Below the pieces are notes generated by a model, which did no database searches, had not been told where the DNA came from, and saw nothing but the letters and a program-made list of their open reading frames with translations. Positions 8,212-15,133 of a DNA stretch of 64,000 nt are shown piece after piece; within the stretch, counting starts at the first letter, position 1, and each line of letters begins with the position of its first letter. The stretch lies in assembly GCA_031286585.1 (NCBI GenBank), contig JAITUC010000031.1:62001-126000 (forward strand). Direction: 5' to 3'. Both the position numbers and the translations under genes were made by a program. The stretch comes from Delftia acidovorans. Its GTDB lineage: Bacteria; Pseudomonadota; Gammaproteobacteria; Burkholderiales; Burkholderiaceae_C.

Positions 8212-9518
8212 TGGCGGCGCTGGGCGTCTGGATGAATGGCGAGCGGGTGGGCACCTGGGAGGTCACGCGCACGGGCCGCCATGTGTTCGCCTATGACCCG
8301 GCCTGGCCGCAGAGCGCGCATGCGCGGCCGCTGTCACTGTCCATGCCCTTCACCCGCGACCTGACGGTGGCGGGCGAGGTGGTGGCCCATTATTTCGACA
8401 ACCTGCTGCCGGACGGCGAGGGCATTCGCCGGCGCATTCACCAGCGCTTCGGGCTGCGCGGGATCGATGCGTTTTCGCTGCTGGAGGCCATCGGCCGCGA
8501 TTGCGTGGGTGCCGTGCAGCTGCTGCCCGAGGGGGCCGTGCCCGACGGTTTTGACCAGGTGCGCTTCGAGCCGCTGAGCGAGGCGCAGATGGCCGAGCAC
8601 CTGGCCGGCCTGGGCGCAGGGTTTGGCGCGCTGGAGGTGGAGCAGGAGTTCAGGCTGTCCATTGCCGGTGCGCAGGAGAAGACGGCGGTGCTGCGCCAGG
8701 GCGGGCAGTGGTGCCGCCCGCTGGGCGCGACGCCGACCACGCATATCCTGAAGCCGGCCATCGGCGTGGTGCCGCACTGGCACTACGACCTGAGCGAGTC
8801 AGTGGCCAATGAGTGGCTGTGCGCCCACCTGCTGGCCGAGGTGGGCTTTGCCGTGGCCGACAGCAGCATCGAGAGCTTTGGCGGGCAGCAGGTGCTGTGC
8901 GTGGAGCGCTTTGACCGCGCCTGGACGGCCCAGGGCTGGATTGCGCGCCTGCCCCAGGAGGATTTCTGCCAGGTGCGTGGCGTTGCCAGCGCCAACAAGT
9001 ACGAGACCCACGGCGGGCCCGGCATGCTGCAGTGCCTGCAGGTGCTGCAGCATGGCAGCGAGCCTGCCCAGGATTGCGCCCGCTTCGTGATGGCCCAGCT
9101 GGCGTTCTGGCTGCTGGCGGCCACGGACGGGCATGCCAAGAATTTCTCGGTGTTCCTGCAGCCGGGCGGCGGCTATGAGATGACGCCTCTGTACGACGTG
9201 CTGTCGGCCTGGCCCATCATCGGCCATGGCCACGGCAAGATCGCCCGCCAGCGCGCCAGGATGGCCATGGCCCTGCCGGGGCGCAGCCGCCACTACCGCC
9301 TGGCCGAGATCCAGCGCCGCCACTGGAAGGCGCTGGCCGGGACCACGCGCATCGCAGGCCTGTGGGAGAGCATGGTGGAGATGGTCGAGGCGCTGGACGG
9401 CGCCATCGACCGGCTGCAGCCGCGCCTGCCGGCCAGCGTGCCGCAGCACATGGCCCGGCAGATCTTCGACGGGGCGCGCGACCAGGCACGCCGTTTTCTT
9501 GCGGGCACCGATCACTGA
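8211..9518 (+). CDS. hipA: HipA-family serine/threonine kinase toxin
   Basis: A 435-residue type II toxin kinase. E. coli HipA phosphorylates glutamyl-tRNA synthetase and causes growth arrest and persistence; the target here is inferred only by homology. Conserved features are Ser150 in SIAGAQEK (the autophosphorylated loop serine in E. coli), the catalytic loop TDGHAKN with Asp306, and the metal-binding Asp329 in PLYDV. The N-terminal domain and the C-terminal helical domain are both full length, so it looks functional. It lies between int and the early region, where P2-like phages carry accessory cargo. It could act in addiction or in phage defence. Confidence 0.9.
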   Translation: MAALGVWMNGERVGTWEVTRTGRHVFAYDPAWPQSAHARPLSLSMPFTRDLTVAGEVVAHYFDNLLPDGEGIRRRIHQRFGLRGIDAFSLLEAIGRDCVGAVQLLPEGAVPDGFDQVRFEPLSEAQMAEHLAGLGAGFGALEVEQEFRLSIAGAQEKTAVLRQGGQWCRPLGATPTTHILKPAIGVVPHWHYDLSESVANEWLCAHLLAEVGFAVADSSIESFGGQQVLCVERFDRAWTAQGWIARLPQEDFCQVRGVASANKYETHGGPGMLQCLQVLQHGSEPAQDCARFVMAQLAFWLLAATDGHAKNFSVFLQPGGGYEMTPLYDVLSAWPIIGHGHGKIARQRARMAMALPGRSRHYRLAEIQRRHWKALAGTTRIAGLWESMVEMVEALDGAIDRLQPRLPASVPQHMARQIFDGARDQARRFLAGTDH

Positions 9519-9544
9519 GCGCACGGCGATGACCTGGTGCCGGC

Positions 9545-9751
9545 TCACCGGCGCCCCTCGGCCCAGGCCTTGACGTCAGCCATGCGCCAGTAGCGGATGC
9601 GGCGGCTGGCGTTGATGAAGGGCTTGGGAAAGTCCGGGCGCTTGGTCAGGCGCGCGGTGACGTGCTCGCGGCTCAGGCCCAGGTAGTTGGCGATGCCCTG
9701 GGTGTCCAGGCGCGGGGCGCTGTGAAAGAGTTCCATGTTCTGTTGCGTCAT
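9545..9751 (-). CDS. AlpA/Cox-like helix-turn-helix regulator (candidate excisionase)
   Basis: A 68-residue winged-helix DNA-binding protein resembling AlpA/Xis regulators. It contains DTQGIANYLGLSREHVTARL (helix-turn-helix), followed by FPKPFINASRRIRYWRMADVKAW, the wing signature of the MerR/AlpA superfamily. The start is taken at the ATG at 9751 (MTQQNMELFH) because the upstream in-frame sequence lies within the preceding gene. It is the last gene of the leftward early operon, converging on hipA. In P2-like elements such a protein at this place would steer excision, but that role is inferred. Confidence 0.75.
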   Translation of the reverse strand: MTQQNMELFHSAPRLDTQGIANYLGLSREHVTARLTKRPDFPKPFINASRRIRYWRMADVKAWAEGRR

Positions 9752-9785
9752 TGCGGTGTTCTCCGATGTCGTGTCCGGTGCTTGA

Positions 9786-10043
9786 TCAGGCTTGGCGCGG
9801 CGTGATGGACTTGCCGGCTTTCTTGCGCTCTCCACGTTCAACTCGCTCAACTCGTTCAACTCGCAGAACGGGCCGGCCGCTGGCCAGCAGGGCGCAGGCC
9901 TGGGCATGGCTGGCGCTGGCCGCTTTCAGGCGCAGCACGGGCAGCAGGCGGGCGTCGGCCAGCTGATCCAGCTGCGCGGCGTCCACGCCGTGGGGGATGA
10001 GGGTGGCGCGGTAGCTGCGCAGGGCGGTGATGTTGTGGTGCAT
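9786..10043 (-). CDS. Small hypothetical protein of the early operon
   Basis: An 85-residue protein of unknown function. A good ribosome site (AGGAGG) sits 7 bp before the ATG at 10043, which favours translation. The first 60 residues look helical; the tail contains VERVERVERGERKK encoded by three 9-bp direct repeats (9838-9864). It lies between the replication gene and the AlpA-like gene on the same strand. Confidence 0.6.
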   Translation of the reverse strand: MHHNITALRSYRATLIPHGVDAAQLDQLADARLLPVLRLKAASASHAQACALLASGRPVLRVERVERVERGERKKAGKSITPRQA

Positions 10044-10064
10044 GGTGGGTCCTCCTGGAGTGGA

Positions 10065-12050
10065 TCAGCTGGAAAAGAAAGGGTGGCTGGATGGCGTGGC
10101 GCCGGATGCGGGGCAGTGCAGCGCTGAATCGGGCACTGAATCGGCGCCCGAATCGGGCCCGCCCGGGTTGGCCCGGTCCTCGCGCTGGTGCCCGCCGCGG
10201 CCGATGAGGGCGCGCAGCGTGTGGCCCGTGAGCCGGGCCGTACAGTTATTGAAACCAGTCCAAGCGCGCGCCAGCGGCGCGCGGGCGGGCAGGGCCGGCG
10301 GGGCCATGTCGGCGCCCTCGGCACCCTCGGCGCTTTCCGCGCCATGGGCTTCCTGGAACTCCAGCGTGGCGCGGGCCACGCTGCGCCAGGCGATGCGGCG
10401 CGAGACCAGCCACTGGCCGCGCCGGGTTTCCAGGCCCACCACGCGGCCGCAGCCGGGCGCGATGGCCTCGCCATATTGGTTGACGGCGCCGGCGGGCACG
10501 GGGCGGCGCGCCATGCGCAGGTGCCAGCGGTCGCGGGCCAGGCAGTGGCCGCCCATGGCTTCCATGTAGCGGCGCCAGTCGGCGGGGAGGTCGGGTCCGT
10601 GGCGGTGGCTGGCTCCCCAGGCCTTCCAGCTGGCCTTGTCGCCGTCGATGCGGATCTGTTCGACCTGGTCCTTGCTGACACGGCGCAGCTCGCGCCAGAC
10701 GCAGACGCTGGGCATGCCCACGGCCTGGAACTGGCGAATGCCCCAGCAGGCGGCCCAGGCGTCCACGCGGCGGTGGCCGGGCATGCCGCCCTGCTCCACA
10801 TCCCACAGGCGGCCCTGCACCACGTCCAGGTGGTCGGCCAGAGCCGCATGGCCCACGCTCTTGGCGATGTACTTGGCCACGTAGCCGGCAGCGCCGCCGC
10901 CGGTCATGCGCTTGACGTGGACGCGGTTGCGCCGGGCACCGCGCTCATCGCCATCTTCGCTGAGCCACCATTTGCGGATGGCGGCCTCGATGTGCTGGGC
11001 GTGCTCCTCGCACTCGGCCCAGACCAGGGCGTGCCAGTGGGGCGTGGCGTCATGGTGCGGCTCGGCCACGCGGATGCCGTACATGGCGATGCGCTGGCGG
11101 CCCAGGTGCGAGCGCACGCGCGCCCACATGGTGCGCAGCCACAGCTGGGCATCGCGCGGCGTGCTGTGGCCGTCGTAATGGGGGTTGGGACGCGGCCGGC
11201 CGCCGCTGCCCAGCGTGACGGCGTGAAAGCGGCTGGGCGCCGTCAGCGTGAGAAAGAGGCCGACGTGGCTGCGCGCGTCGGCATATTCCTCTGCGCCGCG
11301 GATGCGCGTCATCAGCTCGCCGCCACGGATCACGGGGTTGGCCGGCGACAGCGCGGCCAGCTCGGCCAGGGTGAAGACCTGGCCGGCCTCGTTTCGGTAA
11401 AGGCTGCGCTCCAGCGCGCGGGCGTTGCGTTCGATCTGCGCGGTGCGCCGGCGCACGGTGGCATTGCTTGCATAGCCGCCGGCGCTGCGGTTGACGATGC
11501 CCAGCTTGACGGCGCCGGCCTCCACAGTGCGCGTGACGTGGCGGCGCAGCATGCGGCGCCACCAGGCCGCGTCCAACGCACGGCGGATGGCGGGCTCGCC
11601 GGCCAGCGGCTGGCTTTCCTGCAGGCCCAGCATGCGCAGCATCAGCCGCACCAGGTCCACGCGTGCGGCCAGGTCCATGTTCTGGGCCTGGGCGCCGGCG
11701 TCGAGTTCACCGACTTCGTCGCTCAGGCGCCTGGCCATCTGGCAGATCTCGTAGTCGTCCAGGTTCCACTCGGCCGCACGGCCGTGGCGGCTGGCAAAGT
11801 CGTCGATGGCGGCCAGCGCGTCGTGGCAGGCCGCCCATTCGGGCTGGCCGCTGGCGTGTTGCGCGCGCTTTTGCCAGTCGCCCAGGCCCAGCAGCTTCAT
11901 GGGCTGCAGCCACTGCGGCGGCAAGGCTTTTTCCAGCGCCTGCATGGCGCGCTGGACCATGTGGGGGCGCGGCTTGTGCTGGTCCCATTGCTGCAGGCTG
12001 GCGGTGCGCAGCCTGCGGCCGGTGGTCTTGGCGGCGAGCAGGACGGACAT
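10065..12050 (-). CDS. P2 gpA-type rolling-circle replication initiator
   Basis: A 661-residue endonuclease of the P2/186 gpA family, which nicks the origin, becomes covalently linked to DNA and drives rolling-circle replication. The metal-binding HUH-type motif is PHWHALVW within residues about 325-342. The paired-tyrosine motif AGYVAKYIAKSV lies near 386-398, with Tyr spacing (YxxxY) as in gpA. P2 gpA is 761 aa, so this is a shorter but full-domain version. It follows the 150-aa gene by 4 bp. Its retention in an element without packaging genes is notable. Confidence 0.85.
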   Translation of the reverse strand: MSVLLAAKTTGRRLRTASLQQWDQHKPRPHMVQRAMQALEKALPPQWLQPMKLLGLGDWQKRAQHASGQPEWAACHDALAAIDDFASRHGRAAEWNLDDYEICQMARRLSDEVGELDAGAQAQNMDLAARVDLVRLMLRMLGLQESQPLAGEPAIRRALDAAWWRRMLRRHVTRTVEAGAVKLGIVNRSAGGYASNATVRRRTAQIERNARALERSLYRNEAGQVFTLAELAALSPANPVIRGGELMTRIRGAEEYADARSHVGLFLTLTAPSRFHAVTLGSGGRPRPNPHYDGHSTPRDAQLWLRTMWARVRSHLGRQRIAMYGIRVAEPHHDATPHWHALVWAECEEHAQHIEAAIRKWWLSEDGDERGARRNRVHVKRMTGGGAAGYVAKYIAKSVGHAALADHLDVVQGRLWDVEQGGMPGHRRVDAWAACWGIRQFQAVGMPSVCVWRELRRVSKDQVEQIRIDGDKASWKAWGASHRHGPDLPADWRRYMEAMGGHCLARDRWHLRMARRPVPAGAVNQYGEAIAPGCGRVVGLETRRGQWLVSRRIAWRSVARATLEFQEAHGAESAEGAEGADMAPPALPARAPLARAWTGFNNCTARLTGHTLRALIGRGGHQREDRANPGGPDSGADSVPDSALHCPASGATPSSHPFFSS

Positions 12051-12054
12051 GGAC

Positions 12055-12507
12055 TCAGGCCCTCAGGGCCAGCGCGCGCAGCGGCAGCAGGCAGGCGCGC
12101 AGCGCGCGGATCTGGCGGCGGATGGCGTCGCGCTCGGGCGGCGGCATTTCGCGCCAGTCGCGCAGGGCCAGCTCCTCGATCTCGCCGTCTATGCCCGACA
12201 ACAGCACCAGGGCCATGCGGTAGTGGCTGGCCAGGCCTGCCCATTCGCGGCTTTCTGCGCTGCCGGCGCGGCCGTTGGCGCAGCGCTGCGCGGCCTCGCG
12301 CTGCAGCTCGCGCAGGCGGATGCGGCAGTCCTGGACGCTCAGGTGCTGATAGGCCGCGGGCAGCACGGGCGGGTCCACGGGCCGGTATTCGGGCGCGGGC
12401 GCATCGTCTGCCCGCAGCAGTCGCATCAGATCGGAAAGGCGCAGGTCGCCGAGCTTCATGGTCTGTCCAGGTCGTTTCAGGGTGAGCGCATCCCGCAGGG
12501 CCTTCAT
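12055..12507 (-). CDS. Hypothetical early-operon protein
   Basis: A 150-residue protein of no recognised family. The start at 12507 is preceded by GGAG at a good distance; a second ATG at 12459 (MKLGDLRLSD) is possible. It has a predicted helical C-terminal half rich in Arg, Glu and Leu (RLRELQREAAQR and similar). It is sandwiched between the Ogr-type gene and the replication initiator and ends 4 bp before the latter's ATG, so it is probably translated with it. The position suggests a replication-accessory role, but nothing in the sequence proves it. Confidence 0.65.
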   Translation of the reverse strand: MKALRDALTLKRPGQTMKLGDLRLSDLMRLLRADDAPAPEYRPVDPPVLPAAYQHLSVQDCRIRLRELQREAAQRCANGRAGSAESREWAGLASHYRMALVLLSGIDGEIEELALRDWREMPPPERDAIRRQIRALRACLLPLRALALRA

Positions 12508-12615
12508 GCAGGCTCCGCAGGTTGCGGGAAAGGGGGTGGGGTGGCGGCGGTGCAGGCGGGCTGCCCGCGCGCCGGTTGGGGCGCCGCCAGGAGCGGCGAA
12601 GGCGCCCCGGCCGCG

Positions 12616-12930
12616 CTAGCTGCGCGCGCCTTCGGCAGGCTCGCCGGCCAGGGCCGCGCGGTGGGCCGCGCCTTCGTATTGCGAGGACGGCATGGCGTCC
12701 AACTGGGTCTGCAGCAGCTTGCGCTTGATGTGCGTGCTCATCGGCAGGATCACCATGGGGTTGGGGATGGCGCTGGGGCTGATGGTGCGGTTGATCTCGG
12801 TGACCGCCGAGAACACATGGCCGCACTCGAAGTTGCGGCACTGGAAGATGGTCTCGCGGCTGGTGCTGGTCAGCTGCAGGCTGGTGCGGGTGTAGGCGTG
12901 TTCGTTGCAGTGGGGGCACATCATGCGCAT
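12616..12930 (-). CDS. ogr: Ogr/Delta-type zinc-finger late-gene activator
   Basis: A 104-residue protein beginning MRMMCPHCNE. Two cysteine pairs, CPHC at residues 5-8 and CRNFEC at about 34-39, form the Ogr/Delta zinc finger. In P2 and P4 this protein activates late promoters through RNA polymerase alpha. The C-terminal extension (about residues 60-104) is longer than P2 Ogr (72 aa). AGGAG precedes the start. It is encoded in the early operon here, not next to gene D as in P2. I could not find the usual TGT-N12-ACA target upstream of gene X. Confidence 0.85.
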   Translation of the reverse strand: MRMMCPHCNEHAYTRTSLQLTSTSRETIFQCRNFECGHVFSAVTEINRTISPSAIPNPMVILPMSTHIKRKLLQTQLDAMPSSQYEGAAHRAALAGEPAEGARS

Positions 12931-12991
12931 GGCAGGCTCCTGAGGACGGTTGGGGTCGAAGACGAGGCGGTGAACAGGTCGGCGCGGGTGG

Positions 12992-13222
12992 CTATCGCGT
13001 CTGATCGGCCTGGGGCAGCGGCGGCATCTGCTGCTCGTACTGCTGCATGCCCATGCGGTACAGCTTCAGCGCGAAGTTGGAGGCGCTGCGGCTTTCCCGG
13101 CTGGCATAGCGGGCGTGGCGTTCGCGTTCGGATGCCGTCATGCGCAGCGGCACGGGCCTGTCATGAAGCACCGGATCCGCAGGGATACCGGTCACGGCGC
13201 TGGGGGAGTGCATGGCTGTCAT
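12992..13222 (-). CDS. Small RHH-like protein, first gene of the early operon
   Basis: A 76-residue protein whose second half (RMTASERERHARYASRESRSASNFALKLYRMGMQQYE) resembles a ribbon-helix-helix or short helical DNA-binding fold; this is a weak call. The ATG at 13222 has no clear ribosome site, and an in-frame ATG follows at 13213. It is divergent from the repressor gene and lies directly downstream of the repressor-controlled early promoter, the position of cox in P2. A Cox-like role is possible but not shown. Confidence 0.55.
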   Translation of the reverse strand: MTAMHSPSAVTGIPADPVLHDRPVPLRMTASERERHARYASRESRSASNFALKLYRMGMQQYEQQMPPLPQADQTR

Positions 13223-13267
13223 GTAGTATTTGGGATGGTTTGGATGGTTTGGTTACACGCTGACTGC

Positions 13268-13296
13268 ATCATTGCTCGAAATTTCGAGCATGTCAA
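13268..13296 (-). promoter_or_regulatory. Early promoter with repressor operator in the spacer
   Basis: On the minus strand there is a perfect -35 TTGACA (13291-13296), a 17-bp spacer and -10 AATGAT (13268-13273). The spacer is almost exactly the perfect 18-bp palindrome TGCTCGAAATTTCGAGCA (13273-13290). A repressor bound there would block the promoter for the early operon. A partial second copy (GAAATTTCGA) lies inside the start of the repressor gene near 13311-13320. Confidence 0.75.
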
Positions 13297-13299
13297 TTG

Positions 13300-13632
13300 A
13301 TGAATAGAAGAAATTTCGATCACATCGGTGAAAGGCTGAGGCAGGAGCGTCTGCGTCTGGACGTGGCGCAGCTCGCCATGGCCGACGCCTGCGACGTCTC
13401 GCGCGGCACCCTGGCCACCTGGGAGAAGGGCGAGCAATCGCCCAATGCGGCCGCCCTGGCCGTGATGGCGGGCCTGGGCGTGGATGTCCTGTATGTGGTC
13501 ACGGGCCAGCATGCGAACGCCTCGGTCCAGACCCTGGCGCCCGACGAGCGCGAACTGCTCGATTGCTATGGCCGGGCCGACGATTCGGGCCGCGCCGCCA
13601 TCATGGCCGTGGCGACACTGGCCGCGCGCTGA
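13300..13632 (+). CDS. XRE-family repressor (lysogeny control)
   Basis: A 110-residue protein with an N-terminal Cro/C1-type helix-turn-helix (about residues 8-65; MADACDVSRGTLATWEKGEQSPN) and a short C-terminal helical part, with no peptidase domain. It is therefore unlikely to be inactivated by RecA-stimulated self-cleavage. P2 C-type repressors behave the same way and need an antirepressor for SOS induction. It is the only rightward gene between the early and late operons. Its operator is inferred to be the palindrome at 13273-13290. The ATG at 13300 is preferred over an upstream TTG. Confidence 0.82.
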   Translation: MNRRNFDHIGERLRQERLRLDVAQLAMADACDVSRGTLATWEKGEQSPNAAALAVMAGLGVDVLYVVTGQHANASVQTLAPDERELLDCYGRADDSGRAAIMAVATLAAR

Positions 13633-13652
13633 ACGGCCTGCGCCGGCCGTTC
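13631..13652. terminator. Convergent hairpin between repressor and gene D
   Basis: GAACGGCC / GGCCGTTC stem (8 bp) with a 6-nt loop, directly after the repressor stop and 28 bp before the end of the opposing gene D. There is no strong T-run, so termination strength is uncertain. Confidence 0.4.
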
Positions 13653-13680
13653 CAGGACGCGCTCCACCCGCCCCTCTCGC

Positions 13681-14694
13681 TCACTTGGCGCGTGTTTCCA
13701 GCGTCAGCTTGGAAGTGAAGCCGCCGTCGCCCAGCTCGTGCTGGATCTTGACGACCAGCCACGGCGTGGCATCGATCTCCGCCTTGAACCCCTGCAGCGT
13801 CAGCGGCGTCTGCGGCATCAGGTCGGGCCGCGCCAGCGCCAGCTTCAGGCCCATGGTGGCCTTGGCGCGGTGGATGCGGCCCATCTCGGCCTTGGCGGCG
13901 GCCTGCGCCTCGGCCTCGCTGCCGTAGGTGTCCTTCAGGCGCTTTTCGTTGTCCTCGGCGCCCTGCGTGGCGCTGCGTTTTTCCGCACGATCCGCGTCGT
14001 TCCAGTACGCGCGCACGCCGCTGTAGTCGTTGCGTGCGGCCGTGTGGTAGTTGTGGCTGTCGCCCACGGCGCGCGTGAGCGTGGCGGCCTCCACGACCTG
14101 GCCGGCAGCGGTGATCTTGCTGTCGATGGCGATGAAGGCCAGCTTGCCCTTCTTGACCGTGCACACGGCGTCGTACTGGCGCGCCAGGCGGCTGCAGAAG
14201 TTCAGGTCGCTTTCGTGGGTCTGGTCGATGTGGTCCACGCGCAGGTTCTCGAACTGCGCGTCCACGCGCACCTGCAGGCCGTTGCGCTGGGCGATGCCGC
14301 GCACGATCTGGCCCAGCGTGCTGTTGTGGTAGCTGTGCTCGGAGCGCGTGCGCAGCTGGCGCTTGAGCTCGGCCGAGCGCGCATGCACCACGATCCTGTC
14401 GGGCGCACCCTGGTGCTCCACCTCGTCCACCTCGTAGGTGCCCTTGTCGACCAGGCCGTGGCCGGCCCAGCCCAGCTTCAGCGCGATCTTGGAGCCCTTG
14501 CCCGGCATGGGCAGGCGCCCATCGCTGTCGTCCAGCGTGATGTCCAGCTTGTCGGCCTCTTCGCCGCGCGATTCGGACAGCGTCAGGTTCATCAGCCGCG
14601 TGTTCACGCTGCTGGTGATGTCGCGCCCGTCCAGGACGATTTCGTACTGGGGCTTGGCGTGCAAGTATTCCTGCGTGGCCATCAGATCCACCAT
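13681..14694 (-). CDS. D: Tail protein D (P2 gpD late control / baseplate hub-tip homologue)
   Basis: A 337-residue P2 gpD homologue that forms the baseplate hub around the spike in contractile tails. The family is related to T4 gp27 and VgrG. Diagnostic stretches include THESDLNFCSRLARQYDAVCTVKKGKL (about 155-185) and the N-terminal ITSSVNTRLMNLTLSE region. The length is close to P2 gpD (387) and R-pyocin counterparts. The ATG at 14694 overlaps the end of U; MATQ at 14682 is the alternative start. It is the last gene of the late operon. Confidence 0.88.
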   Translation of the reverse strand: MVDLMATQEYLHAKPQYEIVLDGRDITSSVNTRLMNLTLSESRGEEADKLDITLDDSDGRLPMPGKGSKIALKLGWAGHGLVDKGTYEVDEVEHQGAPDRIVVHARSAELKRQLRTRSEHSYHNSTLGQIVRGIAQRNGLQVRVDAQFENLRVDHIDQTHESDLNFCSRLARQYDAVCTVKKGKLAFIAIDSKITAAGQVVEAATLTRAVGDSHNYHTAARNDYSGVRAYWNDADRAEKRSATQGAEDNEKRLKDTYGSEAEAQAAAKAEMGRIHRAKATMGLKLALARPDLMPQTPLTLQGFKAEIDATPWLVVKIQHELGDGGFTSKLTLETRAK

Positions 14695-15128
14695 TCCCAG
14701 AAGTCGTCATCGGGCCAGGGATCGACGCCGCCGCTGCCTTCGGCCAGGTGGTCGTCCACGCGGGCCAGCTTGAGGTCGAATTCGATGCGACGCGGCTTGC
14801 CGCCCGGTGTGTAGTGTGTGCCGGTCTGCTGCAGGCTCTCGATGACCCAGGCGCCCAGGATGCTCTCGCCGCCGACCAGGGCCCATGCCTTGCCCTGGTC
14901 GGCCATTTCGCGCAGGTCGTCCAGCGACTTGGCCGTGCCCCGGAACTCGGGTGCGAGCACGCCGGTCAGCCCCAGCGTTTCATCGCCCGGGCCCAGAGAC
15001 TGGCGGGCGGGGCGCGCGCCTACGCGACTGTTGCTCGGGTGGCGCCAGGTGCTGCTGCGCACCAGCTTGTCGAATGCCAGTGTGTCGATGCCGAAGGCAA
15101 ACTGGCCCAGTGTGATCAGCATGCTCAT
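14682..15128 (-). CDS. U: Tail protein U (P2 gpU)
   Basis: A 148-residue P2 gpU-type tail protein, located at the head-proximal end of the tail and involved in tube and sheath termination. It begins MSMLITLGQFAFGIDTLAF and contains WRHPSNSRVGARPARQSLGPGDE, as in gpU homologues (P2 U is 159 aa). A strong ribosome site (GAGGAG) precedes the start at 15128, chosen over the internal ATG at 15122. It lies between T and D as in P2. Confidence 0.88.
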   Translation of the reverse strand: MSMLITLGQFAFGIDTLAFDKLVRSSTWRHPSNSRVGARPARQSLGPGDETLGLTGVLAPEFRGTAKSLDDLREMADQGKAWALVGGESILGAWVIESLQQTGTHYTPGGKPRRIEFDLKLARVDDHLAEGSGGVDPWPDDDFWEWWI

Positions 15129-15133
15129 GCTCC

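Noticed and set aside
9838..9864. Three short TTCAACTCG/CTCAACTCG repeats, at first sight array-like
   Set aside because: There are only three 9-bp units with no spacers, in frame inside a small gene (VER repeats). It is not a CRISPR array.
13300..13632. Possible self-cleaving (LexA/CI-type) repressor
   Set aside because: At 110 residues there is no room for an S24 peptidase domain, and no Ser/Lys dyad region is present.
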